A DNA stretch of 64,000 nt, taken from positions 620,001-684,000 of the forward strand of contig CP087563.1 of NCBI GenBank assembly GCA_020974905.1, written 5' to 3'. Position 1 is the stretch's first letter. Each line of letters starts with the position of its first letter. Below the pieces are notes generated by a model. That model was not told the origin of the DNA and did not search any database. It saw only the letters and a program-made list of their open reading frames with translations. The stretch comes from Planctomycetes bacterium syqfu. GTDB taxonomy: Bacteria; Planctomycetota; Phycisphaerae; Phycisphaerales; Phycisphaeraceae. Made by a program: the position numbers and the translations under genes. Of this stretch, positions 19,846 to 29,987 are shown one piece after another.

Positions 19846-20856
19846 ATGAGCCGAATCACTCTCAAACAGGTTGCCGCCCAGGCCAGTGTCTCCGTTCAGA
19901 CGGTCAGTCATATTCTCAACGACCGGCCGGACAAGCCGTACAAGCAGGCGACGCGTGACCGTGTTCTGGATGCTGCCAGGAAGCTGGGGTATCGCCCCAA
20001 TGCAGCAGCACGTTCGATGGTGACCCAACGAACGCGCAACATCGGGCTTGTGATGCACACCAATCCCCAAGCGTGGTTCAACACGGTCGATGCTTACGAG
20101 ATCATGCTCGGCCTTAATGCCCTGCTCAGCCCCAAGGGTTACATCTGTTCCATGATTCCGGTGGGCAGTCTGAGTGAACCCGGCAGCGAATCACGCATCT
20201 TCCGCGAACAGGTTTTGGATGGTGTGGTCGTCTGTGGCCATGCTGATGAAAATGTCTATGAACGTATCCAACAATCCGTTGAACTGTGTATCTGGGTTGA
20301 TACCGACATTAATCGGCCGCAGGGATGTATCCGACGTGATGAACAACACAATGCTTATCTTGCTGCCATGAAATTAGCGGAGTTGGGTTACCGGAAAATC
20401 ATCTGGATGGACTACGCATTGCATTGGTCGCATTATTCTCATCGCGATCGACAAGCCGGTTTGGATAAGGCCATGCGCGACTTTGACCTGCAGGGCGATA
20501 CGCTGCCGTGTACCCAATCCTGGATCGGCAAGTCGCCTTCAACCATCGCCCAAAAACTCGGGCCGGATGTCGCGGTCATCACGTCACGTCATCAGTTTGC
20601 ACATAGCTTGATGCACACGCTGCTTCACGAAAATCTTCGCCCGGGTTACGACTACGGCCTGGCAACCCTGGATGTTTCCAATGACTCGGAACATGCCTGG
20701 CCGGGTTTGTGTTCGGTTCAGACAGATCGTTCGAACATCGGCAAGCTTGCTGGACACATGTTCCTCAATGCCCTTGAAAACAAGGGGAAATTACCCGATT
20801 CGGTTTGTCTGCAAGGCACATGGCATGCGGGTGATACCGCATGGGGACCACGATAA
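19846..20856 (+). CDS. LacI-family transcription regulator
   Basis: 336 aa from ATG 19846; a GTG at 19840 is the alternative. DNA-binding head [20 protein letters not shown], hinge with [13 protein letters not shown], then a sensor domain (about 62-335; [30 protein letters not shown]). The gene is preceded by two matching palindromes at 19777-19813, very likely its own operators. It is followed after 62 bp by a pseudopilin gene and then a strong terminator, so this unit has regulator and pilin only. It may also act on the divergent sulfatase unit. Confidence 0.93.
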   Translation: MSRITLKQVAAQASVSVQTVSHILNDRPDKPYKQATRDRVLDAARKLGYRPNAAARSMVTQRTRNIGLVMHTNPQAWFNTVDAYEIMLGLNALLSPKGYICSMIPVGSLSEPGSESRIFREQVLDGVVVCGHADENVYERIQQSVELCIWVDTDINRPQGCIRRDEQHNAYLAAMKLAELGYRKIIWMDYALHWSHYSHRDRQAGLDKAMRDFDLQGDTLPCTQSWIGKSPSTIAQKLGPDVAVITSRHQFAHSLMHTLLHENLRPGYDYGLATLDVSNDSEHAWPGLCSVQTDRSNIGKLAGHMFLNALENKGKLPDSVCLQGTWHAGDTAWGPR

Positions 20857-20918
20857 ACGGCAACCTAATCGCAGAGGACACACGCTTCATTGCAATCATT
20901 GATTTGAGGATCAATCCC

Positions 20919-21548
20919 ATGCATCGTAAAGCTTTCACACTCATCGAACTTCTGGTGGTGATCTCCATCATTGCCCTGCTCATATCCATCCTCCTGCCAG
21001 CTTTGAGTAAGGCCAAGGACAGTGCGACCAATGTCAAATGCGCTGCCAATCTCAAGCAGATCGGCGTAGCGGAACATGCCTACGCTGAGGACAACGATGA
21101 CAGCTTTACTTATGTCTATAACGGTTCAGGCCCACGATGGATTCACTCGATTCGTGATTACGTCAGCGGGGCCCGTCATAACGATCCGACCAGCGTGGTG
21201 AATTGTCCTGCAGCAGACAAGTCACTGTTTTCAGGTAACAATAACTCCTACGGCTTGAACTTTGCCATGCGTAACAGTCGTTGGCGACACAAGCGAACCG
21301 TCGTCCTCAAACCTTCACAGATTGTCATCGGCACAGACCGCGTCGTTGCTGACCTGGACTACACCTTCACCAGTGATGGGTATCGCTATGTCAACAGTTG
21401 GTCGACCGCCAGTTGGGCCAAGCCGGTCTCTTTCCGTCACCTTGCCAACAATTCGGGCAATGCCTTTTTCGTCGACGGGCATGTCCAATCCATGCGTTAC
21501 GAAGAGCTGACCTACCAAACCAAACCCAACGCCTGGATCTGGTGGTAA
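20919..21548 (+). CDS. Type II pseudopilin
   Basis: 209 aa. ATG 20919 (MHRKAF) is chosen for the GAGG 8-9 nt upstream and because the prepilin signal follows at once: short basic leader, [13 protein letters not shown], hydrophobic helix ending LLPALSKAK. The C-terminal segment [19 protein letters not shown] is a longer variant of the H-X9-DG motif (11 residues between H and DG). Short for this family. It pairs with the upstream LacI gene and is closed by a terminator at 21605-21649. Confidence 0.92.
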   Translation: MHRKAFTLIELLVVISIIALLISILLPALSKAKDSATNVKCAANLKQIGVAEHAYAEDNDDSFTYVYNGSGPRWIHSIRDYVSGARHNDPTSVVNCPAADKSLFSGNNNSYGLNFAMRNSRWRHKRTVVLKPSQIVIGTDRVVADLDYTFTSDGYRYVNSWSTASWAKPVSFRHLANNSGNAFFVDGHVQSMRYEELTYQTKPNAWIWW

Positions 21549-21604
21549 TTCAATTCGAGTCTTCACCAAGGTCTTTTGAAAACAAATTTCAATACAAGAA
21601 ACCG

Positions 21605-21649
21605 AGATTGGTAACGGCAAAATTCACATGCCCTTACCAATCTTTTTTT
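21605..21649 (+). terminator. Rho-independent terminator after LacI-pseudopilin pair
   Basis: Perfect 10-bp arms AGATTGGTAA (21605-21614) and TTACCAATCT (21634-21643), with an inner GGCA/TGCC pairing, followed by a run of seven or more T. It lies 57 bp after the pseudopilin stop. Confidence 0.85.
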
Positions 21650-21775
21650 ATCCACTTGCTGATTGTGATTGCCCCCAAAATCAAAAATTTTGTGCCACTT
21701 CGTTGACTTGGCCAATTGCTCCGCTTAAGATTGCTCAAACGCTAAAGCAACTTGAACAAGCGATAAAGCAGAACC

Positions 21776-22816
21776 ATGCGAATCACTCTCAAACACATTG
21801 CCACCCAGGCCAGCGTCTCTGAGACCACCGTCTCGAAGGTGCTCAACGGCAAGCATGTCGAAGCGCGGATCACCCCAGACTGCGCCAAGCGTGTTTGGGA
21901 TGTTGCCAACAAACTCGGTTACCGCACCAATGTGGCAGCCAAAGCCACCGCGACCGGTCGGTTCGACACCGTGGGTTTGTTGAAAGTCGAAAACAAGGGC
22001 ATTGGTCTTGGCCAACTTCCTGAAGGTTTACTCACCGGGATCGAAAAGCATTTCAGTCTTGAGCGGATTCGTCTGAACTTCACGACAGTCCGCCAATCGG
22101 ATTGTCAGAAAGGCAATGTACCTCAAGCCCTGCGTGAGTCATGGGGCGATGGGTTACTGCTTTTTGGTTGCTGGGAGATTCCGCAAGCGATTCGGCAGGC
22201 CATTGTCAGTATGCGATTGCCCTACGTGATGATTGGCGTAAAGCAGGATCACGATGCGGTGTACACGGACGAGTACAATGCTGCCAAACAGGCAACGGAG
22301 CATTTACTGGAACTGGGGCACAAGCGCATCGCCTATGTGCCGGATCATTACCTGTACCAGTATGTCCAGCAGGATCGTCAACGCGCTTACTCGCAGGTCA
22401 TGCAGCAGGCCGGACTCACACCGATGATTGTCGAATTGCCTGCTCAGCATCGATCGATGGAAGTTTCGCCTTACGATGCGAATCATGCTCAGCGCGTGGC
22501 TTTACTCACCGGAGGTCACCCCCCCACTGCGATCATTGCGGACACCGTGGATCAGGCTTACCCCATTCTCGGGGCAGCATGGCAGGCGGGCTTGAAAGTC
22601 CCCGACGATCTGTCCCTGGTCACCTATCACGATGTGCTTGCGACACAGTTGGGTCCAACCATCACCACCATGCTCATACACACTGCAGAATACGGCATTA
22701 CTGCCGCCAAACAGTTACTGGAACTCATTCGACATCCCAAGCAGGATCATCAATCTCAAGTCATCAGGTATTCACTCTGTCAAGGTCACACAACCACGCA
22801 ACCTATCTCCAAGTGA
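21776..22816 (+). CDS. LacI-family transcription regulator
   Basis: 346 aa. Head domain ITLKHIATQASVSETTVSKV, hinge KLGYRTNVAAKA, then sensor domain (about 64-340) with HLLELGHKRIAYVPD and PDDLSLVTYHD. Followed after 31 bp by a pseudopilin and then a 1311-aa secreted hydrolase, all on the same strand, so it probably controls that cassette. No strong ribosome site is visible. An imperfect TTGCT-N10-AGCAA dyad lies upstream, too weak to call as an operator. Confidence 0.92.
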   Translation: MRITLKHIATQASVSETTVSKVLNGKHVEARITPDCAKRVWDVANKLGYRTNVAAKATATGRFDTVGLLKVENKGIGLGQLPEGLLTGIEKHFSLERIRLNFTTVRQSDCQKGNVPQALRESWGDGLLLFGCWEIPQAIRQAIVSMRLPYVMIGVKQDHDAVYTDEYNAAKQATEHLLELGHKRIAYVPDHYLYQYVQQDRQRAYSQVMQQAGLTPMIVELPAQHRSMEVSPYDANHAQRVALLTGGHPPTAIIADTVDQAYPILGAAWQAGLKVPDDLSLVTYHDVLATQLGPTITTMLIHTAEYGITAAKQLLELIRHPKQDHQSQVIRYSLCQGHTTTQPISK

Positions 22817-22847
22817 TATCGATTGGATTCAACGGGAAGACGTAACC

Positions 22848-23678
22848 ATGCAACTTTTCAAGCAAACATCACGGACGAATCAACCTGCCACAGATGCATT
22901 CACACTCATTGAACTGCTGGTGGTGATTTCCATTGTTGCACTGCTGATCTCCATTCTTCTGCCTGCTTTGAGACAGGCTCGCGAGTCCGCCAGAGCAATT
23001 CAATGTCTGACAGGATTAAGACAATCAGGCATGGGCGTGATCGCTTACTCCGAAGATTTCAAGTTATGGATGATGTGCCACGACGCCCAGCAGCAGTTGC
23101 CATCCACTTCCGTCAAGACACCGTTGCGCTATGAACGTTACTGGTCGATCCAGCTTAAGCGGAACGGGTATCTGCCCAAGACCAATGTCGCCAAATTTGA
23201 AAAAGACGGTGGCTGGAGTTCCGCCTCGCGTGACTACTACTGGACTGCGACCTACAAGAGCTTCAAGGATATCACCATCTGTCCTGAATCACCGCAGACC
23301 ATCAAGTACATGCGGGCTGATTACATGGACTATGGCATGCGTAAGTCACCATGGGGTGCCGAAGAACAGTATGACAGCAACTACCGCACGGTTCGCATTG
23401 ATACGGTCAGCATGCGTAAACCCTACCTGATGGACTCAGGCCGAACCGATGCGCCGCATCCTGTTTCGGGACAAACCGAAAGCGCCAGCCCACAATTTAA
23501 TGGCGTCAGTGATAACGGTGTGACCCCCAAGCAAAGTTATGCCATCATCGCCCGCCGACATCTGGATGGCTCCAACGCGTGGATGCCTGATGGCTCAGGT
23601 AAACGCATGGGCCAACAGGAACTACTTGACCTTGAAGACAACTCCCTGCCATACAGCTGGTTCAGCCAGGAGTTTTAA
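22848..23678 (+). CDS. Type II pseudopilin with H-X9-DG motif
   Basis: 276 aa from ATG 22848 (MQLFKQ), with GGGAAGA upstream; an earlier in-frame start would overlap the LacI gene. Prepilin signal [19 protein letters not shown] begins after an 18-residue leader. The motif H-X9-DG appears as HLDGSNAWMPDG near residue 250. Lies between a LacI gene and a secreted clan GH-A hydrolase gene that starts 77 bp downstream. Confidence 0.92.
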   Translation: MQLFKQTSRTNQPATDAFTLIELLVVISIVALLISILLPALRQARESARAIQCLTGLRQSGMGVIAYSEDFKLWMMCHDAQQQLPSTSVKTPLRYERYWSIQLKRNGYLPKTNVAKFEKDGGWSSASRDYYWTATYKSFKDITICPESPQTIKYMRADYMDYGMRKSPWGAEEQYDSNYRTVRIDTVSMRKPYLMDSGRTDAPHPVSGQTESASPQFNGVSDNGVTPKQSYAIIARRHLDGSNAWMPDGSGKRMGQQELLDLEDNSLPYSWFSQEF

Positions 23679-23755
23679 ACCAAACCGCAACGCTGTGATT
23701 TAAGCAACATCAAACTCAATTTCGTATGTTTTTTTGATTCGGAGATTTTGTTCCC

Positions 23756-26700
23756 ATGCAGTCACTTATCCTACACCCGAAACGTCTGATCATCGCCCTG
23801 GCCACGGTCATGCTCCTGTGTATGCCCAACATGCTCAAAGCAGAATTGATCCTGGGTACGTTTGAAGACCCCAAAGACACCGACGGCAAACTCATCGAAG
23901 GCTGGTACTTCTCCAACGGCGGGGAATACGGCGGTGCCAAAGGTGGTATGAAACTTGATGATATGGACAGCCACAACGGTGATGGCTGCCTCGCTCTCAC
24001 TGCAGACTTTAGCGGCGGTGGCAAGTATGTCGCAGTCCGCAAACGTCTGAATCTCTCCAAGTCTGAAAAGCCTGAGAAGATCACCTTCTACATCAAGAAT
24101 CAATCTCTGAACTATCTGCTGGTTCGCGTGATTGATGAGACCGGCCAAACCTTCCAGCATCGCATCAATGTCAAACAGGCTGTGAGTTGGCAGAAAATCG
24201 AACTGGATAAAATGGTCACCAAACCCAACTGGGGTGGCGCAAAAGACGGCAAGTGGCATGGCCTGATTTACGAGTTCGGTATCCTCATCGAAAAGCAGGC
24301 CATCACCGATGGCAAGGAAGCGCAACTGCAAATCGACGATGTGTACATCAACGGTGAAGCGCCTTCAGATGTCTCAGCCAAAGCGGATACACCTGTATCC
24401 ACAAAACAAGCCAAACAAATCACCAAGGCCCCTTCCAAACTCCCGCTGCCGTTGGGGGAGTTTGAGGATGGCACCGTCTCAGGCTGGTGGGTCCATCGTG
24501 ATGGTTCAGCGCCGGCCCCTTATGCAAGTTCATCCAATCCACACACTGGCAAGGGGTGTATGGCGGTCCCCATTGATTTCGGGGATCGGGATTGGATGTC
24601 ACTGATCCGCCAGATCGATCAGCCAGTCTCTGTCAGGGAGCTGGCTTTTTTTGCACGCTCCGAAAATCTGAATGGTATCTCCGTCATCATCCATACCGCG
24701 ACCGGACAACGCTATCAGAAAGACATCAAACTCAATACCAACGGTGATTGGCAGACCATCCAACTCAACGATCTGCCCAATGACAATCCATCACTGGGTT
24801 CCAGTAACACACAGATGTATGACGCCCAGATGATGCTCAAAATTGCCATCAACCAAGGCGACAAAACCAACGCCAACAAACCTGCCACACTCTGGCTTGA
24901 TGATGTCTCCGTTGGTGTGGATGCCAAGGAAGGCATGGTAAATCTCCCGGGAGCTGTCTTTGTCAGCCAAGGACCGCTCTCGGCATGTTTACAACTCCAG
25001 CGCACCATCCCCGTCTACTTCGGGCAAAGTGAAAAACCAGACCACGTCATCTTCACTTTGAAAAACGACGGTAGTCAATCCGTGGAATCACCGCAGGTCC
25101 TCCTGCTGGATCATCAACTCCGACCCGTCAAAACACTGGCAAAACAAGGGCAATTCAGTGTTGCCCCCAAGTCCACCGTACAACACACACTCAATGTGGA
25201 CCTGCCCCAGTACGGACATTACAGCATTGTGACACAAGTCGGTGATCGTCAGGCCCAAGCCAAACTCGCTTGGATGGCTGAAACTGCCCAGCCGGATAGC
25301 AAAAGTGAGTTTGGTGTGCAGACGCACTTCTCGCATGGCCCATGGGGTCGTACACAATATTTCGGTGGTGCAGAAGGCGTGTTGAAAATGGCAGCCAATC
25401 TCGGAGCCGGTTGGGTTCGTGATGATGCACACGCACGGTTCCGTGGTGAAACCATGATCGAGCCGGAAAAGAACCTGTGGAGCTTTACGGATAATGCTGT
25501 GAAATTCGGTTTAAGCCCGATGATCAGTCACTTTGATTTTCTGGATGATGGCAAAGCGCCGGATGATGATGCCAGTCGCCAGCGTTTTGCCAACCGAGCT
25601 GTGCAGGTGCTCGATCACTATGGCAAAGATGTCAAGGTCTACGAAGTCTGGAATGAGCCGACCATTCAACCGGGGTGGAAACGGACACCTGATGCGGTGG
25701 AATACACCAAACTGCTTAAGACGGTCTACACCACCATCAAGAAACATCACCCTGAGACGACCGTGCTTGGCGTCTGTAGTGCAGGGACCGATTTTGGTTT
25801 TATCGAAACCGTCCTGAAAAATGGTGGCGGGAAATTCATGGATGGTATCTCCGTGCATCCCTACCACGGTGTCGCGCCTGAACTGGCAGCCAACCGACAT
25901 GAACCGGCTCCCACATGGATGGGGTCGGGCGATACCATCACGTTTGAAAAACGCATCGCAGCCATCAAGGTTCTGCTCGAAAAATATGGTGTTGGAGACC
26001 TGCCAATCTGGGGGACGGAGATGGGCTACAACAACAAGGATGCGCGTGAAGACTGGAAGCAAACCCAATGGCTTATCCGCCAATATCTCATTGGCATGTC
26101 CATCCCCTATCTCACTCGACAGTTCAATTACAACTTCAATGACCAGGGCTACAACTCACCCGACTCCACCAAGATGACGTTCGGCATGTTCCAGGGCAAC
26201 GGCATGCCCGAGCCCAATGCCGTGGCATACAACACCATGTCACGCATGCTTCATGGCAAGAAGTTTGACCGCAAAATCGACCTCGGTAAAGACATCTTCG
26301 CTTACCGCTATGTCAATCGTGACAACGATGCGGATCCCGCCCTGGCGATCTGGTGTGTGGATGATGGCATGACACTTGGCCTGAAAACTAGCCGTTCTTC
26401 CATCACGTCAACGGACTTGATGGGAAATCAAACCATCATCCATCCGATTAACGGTACCTTCACCATGGCAGTCACCGGCGAAGTCACCTTCCTGGCTGAT
26501 CCGGGCCAACTCACCGTCACCGAGCCACAAATTCAAATCACCGCCCCCGAGCGCTGCACCAGTGAAGAACCGTTGCATGCGACCGTGTCATTTGCCAACG
26601 GCTTTAACCCGGATCACGTTCACGCATTGGCGCCACAGTTGTGGCTTGATGCGCAAGTCGAAAATAACAAGCTCAAATTCACACCAGCCCCAACGTTGAC

Positions 26701-27691
26701 AACGGGACGTTACATCATGACCGTCAAAGCCGATGGGATGTCCGCTGCAACTGCCGTTGATTTAGCCAACTCAATTTTCCTCACCACCACCCTGACTGCC
26801 AAAGGTGTGGATGTCACGATTAACAATCCGTTCCCCTATGACCGCAAGATGCGACTGCGTGTTGCAGCCGGTGACCAGCGTATGCAGGAACGCCCGACAT
26901 TATTTGCAAGCCAGTCACAGTCCTTCAGCTTCCCGGTTCAGTCTCAAATGGAAAAAGGTTGGGTGTGTCAGCCGGTACGAATCAACCCGCAACTGCGCGA
27001 TGGTCGTCGTGGTTACATCCAAATGACCGAAGGATCGTCGGACTCAATGCTGGCTGGGCAGACACCGTTGTATGCCATCAAGCAAGTGCGTATTGACGGT
27101 GATGTGCGCGAGTGGCAAACGTATCAACCCTGCATCCTCGATGGCAAAGACCTGGCAGTGAAGCTCGGCAAGAACCAATCCTGGGAAGGCAGTGAGGATC
27201 TGTCTGCACGATTTTATGTCGGAGATGACGGGGAGAATCTGCTGCTTGCCATCACCGTGACGGATAACCATTTCACGCAAGGGGCGCCGGTCAATCTGAT
27301 GTGGCAGGGAGATAGTGTCCAGTTTGCCATCGCCACCAGTGATCAGGCCAAGGAGCGTCATGAATACACACTCGGCGTTGACGCAAACGGCATGTTGCAG
27401 GTCTATGAACAGTCCCCGGTCAAACGCAGCATCACCCAGCAGGTCAAGACCGCAGTCCAAACCAATGGCAATCAACGTGTCATGGAATTGGCCATCCCCT
27501 GGGCCATGCTCGCCATCTCAAACCCGCAGACTCAGCCGATCCGGTTCGCCCTGCTGGTGAATGACAATGATGCAAAAGATATGGACAAGGACAATCTCCT
27601 GCGTAACCGCAAGAGCTTTCTCCAATGGTTCCAAGGCATTGGTGGAGCACGCAAAGAGCCATCAAAATACAGCTTTTTCGTGCGACAATAA
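23756..27691 (+). CDS. Large secreted clan GH-A glycoside hydrolase with binding modules
   Basis: 1311 aa with signal peptide (residues 1-30, cleavage near MLKAE). Two beta-sandwich modules (about 30-195 and 225-385) look like carbohydrate-binding domains. After an immunoglobulin-like spacer, a (beta/alpha)8 catalytic domain spans about 510-880: VYEVWNEP places the acid/base at Glu634, and LPIWGTEMGY places the nucleophile at Glu755, the retaining GH-A layout, closest in feel to GH39/GH5-type enzymes. The C-terminal part (about 1105-1311) resembles a family 9-like (CBM9/DOMON) binding domain with the opening VRIDGDVREW. Third gene of a LacI-pseudopilin cassette and followed by a terminator. 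Substrate unknown; hydrolase call is strong, family number is not. Confidence 0.85.
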   Translation: MQSLILHPKRLIIALATVMLLCMPNMLKAELILGTFEDPKDTDGKLIEGWYFSNGGEYGGAKGGMKLDDMDSHNGDGCLALTADFSGGGKYVAVRKRLNLSKSEKPEKITFYIKNQSLNYLLVRVIDETGQTFQHRINVKQAVSWQKIELDKMVTKPNWGGAKDGKWHGLIYEFGILIEKQAITDGKEAQLQIDDVYINGEAPSDVSAKADTPVSTKQAKQITKAPSKLPLPLGEFEDGTVSGWWVHRDGSAPAPYASSSNPHTGKGCMAVPIDFGDRDWMSLIRQIDQPVSVRELAFFARSENLNGISVIIHTATGQRYQKDIKLNTNGDWQTIQLNDLPNDNPSLGSSNTQMYDAQMMLKIAINQGDKTNANKPATLWLDDVSVGVDAKEGMVNLPGAVFVSQGPLSACLQLQRTIPVYFGQSEKPDHVIFTLKNDGSQSVESPQVLLLDHQLRPVKTLAKQGQFSVAPKSTVQHTLNVDLPQYGHYSIVTQVGDRQAQAKLAWMAETAQPDSKSEFGVQTHFSHGPWGRTQYFGGAEGVLKMAANLGAGWVRDDAHARFRGETMIEPEKNLWSFTDNAVKFGLSPMISHFDFLDDGKAPDDDASRQRFANRAVQVLDHYGKDVKVYEVWNEPTIQPGWKRTPDAVEYTKLLKTVYTTIKKHHPETTVLGVCSAGTDFGFIETVLKNGGGKFMDGISVHPYHGVAPELAANRHEPAPTWMGSGDTITFEKRIAAIKVLLEKYGVGDLPIWGTEMGYNNKDAREDWKQTQWLIRQYLIGMSIPYLTRQFNYNFNDQGYNSPDSTKMTFGMFQGNGMPEPNAVAYNTMSRMLHGKKFDRKIDLGKDIFAYRYVNRDNDADPALAIWCVDDGMTLGLKTSRSSITSTDLMGNQTIIHPINGTFTMAVTGEVTFLADPGQLTVTEPQIQITAPERCTSEEPLHATVSFANGFNPDHVHALAPQLWLDAQVENNKLKFTPAPTLTTGRYIMTVKADGMSAATAVDLANSIFLTTTLTAKGVDVTINNPFPYDRKMRLRVAAGDQRMQERPTLFASQSQSFSFPVQSQMEKGWVCQPVRINPQLRDGRRGYIQMTEGSSDSMLAGQTPLYAIKQVRIDGDVREWQTYQPCILDGKDLAVKLGKNQSWEGSEDLSARFYVGDDGENLLLAITVTDNHFTQGAPVNLMWQGDSVQFAIATSDQAKERHEYTLGVDANGMLQVYEQSPVKRSITQQVKTAVQTNGNQRVMELAIPWAMLAISNPQTQPIRFALLVNDNDAKDMDKDNLLRNRKSFLQWFQGIGGARKEPSKYSFFVRQ

Positions 27692-27743
27692 GTCACTTTT
27701 GGCTTACATTACAAAAAATAAATAGATTTCGAACATCCTTATC

Positions 27744-27775
27744 AAAAGCGATTTATAGAATAAGTCGCTTTTTTT
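27744..27775 (+). terminator. Rho-independent terminator after hydrolase
   Basis: AAAAGCGA paired with TCGCTTTT, extended by a TTA/TAA pairing around a TAGAA loop, followed by a T run. It lies 53 bp after the hydrolase stop and before the TetR gene. Confidence 0.75.
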
Positions 27776-27833
27776 AATATATACTTTTCAAATATTCATT
27801 TGAAATATAGATTTGATTTGGCAAAATAATACC

Positions 27834-28520
27834 ATGACTGGACTTGATTCCCAACAACACACGTCTCACGAACTTTCGACCCGACAGCGATTGCTGGATG
27901 TCGCCAGCCAGCTCTTCGCTCAAAAAGGGCTTCGCAGCACCACGGTCGCCGAAATCTGCACGCAGGCTCAAGCCAATATCGCGTCTGTGAATTATTACTT
28001 CGGCTCCAAGGAAGACCTTTATGCCGAAGCCTGGCGTCATGCTTTTTTGCTGGCACAGGAAATTTACCCGATTCACGGGAACCTGCCTGCTGACGCGTCT
28101 CCCAAACAACGGCTGCGGGCGACGATTTATTCCCTGCTTCACCGGGTGATGGATACCGGGAAATTAGGTCATGCCGGCCAACTGCTGCTTCGTGAGATGG
28201 GTCAGCAAAGCATTCTCACCAAAGACATCCGTTTTAAAGTCATCGAGCCCATCCGTCAGCATGTCAATGCGTTGATTCGCGAATTACTGGGCGATGACGT
28301 GCCACCGGATGTCGTTGCCATGTGTACTTTCAGTTTTATCAGCCAGTGTCTGTCCATTGGTTTTAAGGGGGGCCGGATGCCTTTGGAGTTTGCCAACCGC
28401 CCGGTGACGGATGAACTCGTCGAGCAATTCACCGATCACATTCTCGCATTCACCCTGGGGGGCATCGAAACGATCCGTCGTCAACATCAAGAGTCCAACG
28501 GAAATCCAAACACGTTATGA
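27834..28520 (+). CDS. TetR-family regulator of the efflux operon
   Basis: 228 aa from ATG 27834; a TTG at 27813 is possible. N-terminal TetR helix-turn-helix: TRQRLLDVASQLFAQKGL, then TTVAEICTQAQANIASVNYYF and GSKEDLYAEAW. The C-terminal half is a ligand-binding helical domain of the CerR/DUF1956 kind. Its stop overlaps the next start (ATGA), so it is co-translated with an RND efflux operon and most likely represses it in response to a toxic compound. Confidence 0.9.
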   Translation: MTGLDSQQHTSHELSTRQRLLDVASQLFAQKGLRSTTVAEICTQAQANIASVNYYFGSKEDLYAEAWRHAFLLAQEIYPIHGNLPADASPKQRLRATIYSLLHRVMDTGKLGHAGQLLLREMGQQSILTKDIRFKVIEPIRQHVNALIRELLGDDVPPDVVAMCTFSFISQCLSIGFKGGRMPLEFANRPVTDELVEQFTDHILAFTLGGIETIRRQHQESNGNPNTL

Positions 28521-29952
28521 AAAAAATGTCACCAACTCTATTTCGGTCCACAAGCTGGTGTCTTCTAGGCAGCATCATCTGCCTGGCAACCGCATGCACC
28601 CAACCGCTGGCAGAAGTCTCCACACCTGTGACTTTGCCCCAGTCATTTACCATCGATGGCGAGCAACCGCTGCCGGATCAATGGTGGCTCGCTTTGCAGG
28701 ATGACAAACTCAATGCGTTGATCGATCATGCACTCTGGACAAGAACCTTGACCTTCAAATCGCATGGGACCGCTTGGCACTGGCGCAGGCTCAGGCGCGT
28801 AAGCTCGGCGCCCCACTGCAACCCCAACTCGATGGTGCAGCAGGCATCGACCGTGAAGTCCGTAGGAGTAACGGTTCACGCAATACCGACAGCAACTACA
28901 GCATGTCACTGACTGCCAGCTATGAACTGGACCTCTGGGGCAAGCTGCGCTCTGCTAGAGATGCTGCAAGCTACAACGCCCAGGCTTCGGAGTACGACGT
29001 TTATACTGCTGCCATCACGTTAACGTCATCCGTTGCGCAGACCTGGTATCAACTCATTGAACAACTCGGCCAGATCAAACTGCTAGATGAACAGATCAAG
29101 ATCAACGAACAGGTGCTTGAACTTGTCGAATCACGCTTCCGTCGCGGGCAGGCTGCTGCATCGGACGTGTTACGTCAAAAGGCGTTGGTCGAGTCTCGAC
29201 GTGGCGATCGCATTCTTGCAGACAATCAGGTGCAGGTGTTGAAGCATCAACTTTCCATCCTGCTTGGTCAATTGCCAAATGAACTTGATGCCAATCCACC
29301 ATCAGAACTCATCACGCTCATCCAACTGCCCCAAACCGGTTTGCCTGCGGATCTGATTCAACGTCGCCCCGATGTCCAAAGTGCCTACATGGCGATTCTC
29401 GCTGCGGATCGCAACTTGGCAGAAGCCATCGCCGATCAGTATCCGACCATTGGCATCAGTTTGTCCGCGGGTAGCTCAGCCGAACATATTCGTGATCTGT
29501 TCGACAACTGGTTTGCCAACCTTGCTGCCAATCTCGTTGCGCCGCTGATTGATGGTGGTGAACGCAAAGCGGAAATCCAACGTCAAAAAGCCCTGGCTTC
29601 CGAAGCCTTACACACCTATCACCAGGCCATCCTCAATGCCATCAATGATGTCGAAGACGCCCTGGTCTCAGAAGCCCATCAAGCTCAGTACATTGACAGT
29701 TTGGCTAAACAGTTGGACCTCAATCAGCAGGCAGTGAGTCGCATTCGAGATCAATACACCAAGGGCGGTCAGGATTATCTTGACGTGCTTGATTCATTGC
29801 TTGATCTGCAAAGCACCGAGCGCGAACTGCTCTCAGCGCATCGCGAGATGATCCAATTCCGCATCACGCTTTATCGCGCACTCTCCGGCAGTTGGCAGAT
29901 GGACCAACCACCCCTGCTGGAACTTGAACGTCCCCAAACCAATGCAAACTAA
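28517..29952 (+). pseudogene. NodT-type outer-membrane efflux lipoprotein, frameshifted
   Basis: The outer-membrane channel (TolC/NodT type) of the RND pump is split between two frames. The first frame (28517 to about 28735) encodes a lipoprotein signal peptide with lipobox LATAC (Cys27) and the family segment PDQWWLALQDDKLNALIDHAL. The second frame gives KNLDLQIAWDRLALAQAQA directly afterwards and continues to 29952 with RRPDVQSAYMAI and the usual coiled-coil repeats. Removing two bases from CTCT at 28733-28736 restores one continuous NodT-like protein of about 477 aa. This is either a true inactivating CT duplication, a phase-variable dinucleotide, or a sequencing or assembly error. All neighbours are intact, so the last is quite possible. 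Confidence 0.85.
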
Positions 29953-29987
29953 AAGTCAGCGTCTGACTTTCCTAACAGGTAAAAACC

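Noticed and set aside
21720-21775. LacI operator upstream of the regulator at 21776
   Set aside because: TTGCT-N10-AGCAA has only 5-bp arms and a poorly symmetric centre.
23771-24331. 186-codon minus-strand frame
   Set aside because: Antisense to the start of the clan GH-A hydrolase; no domain or ribosome site.
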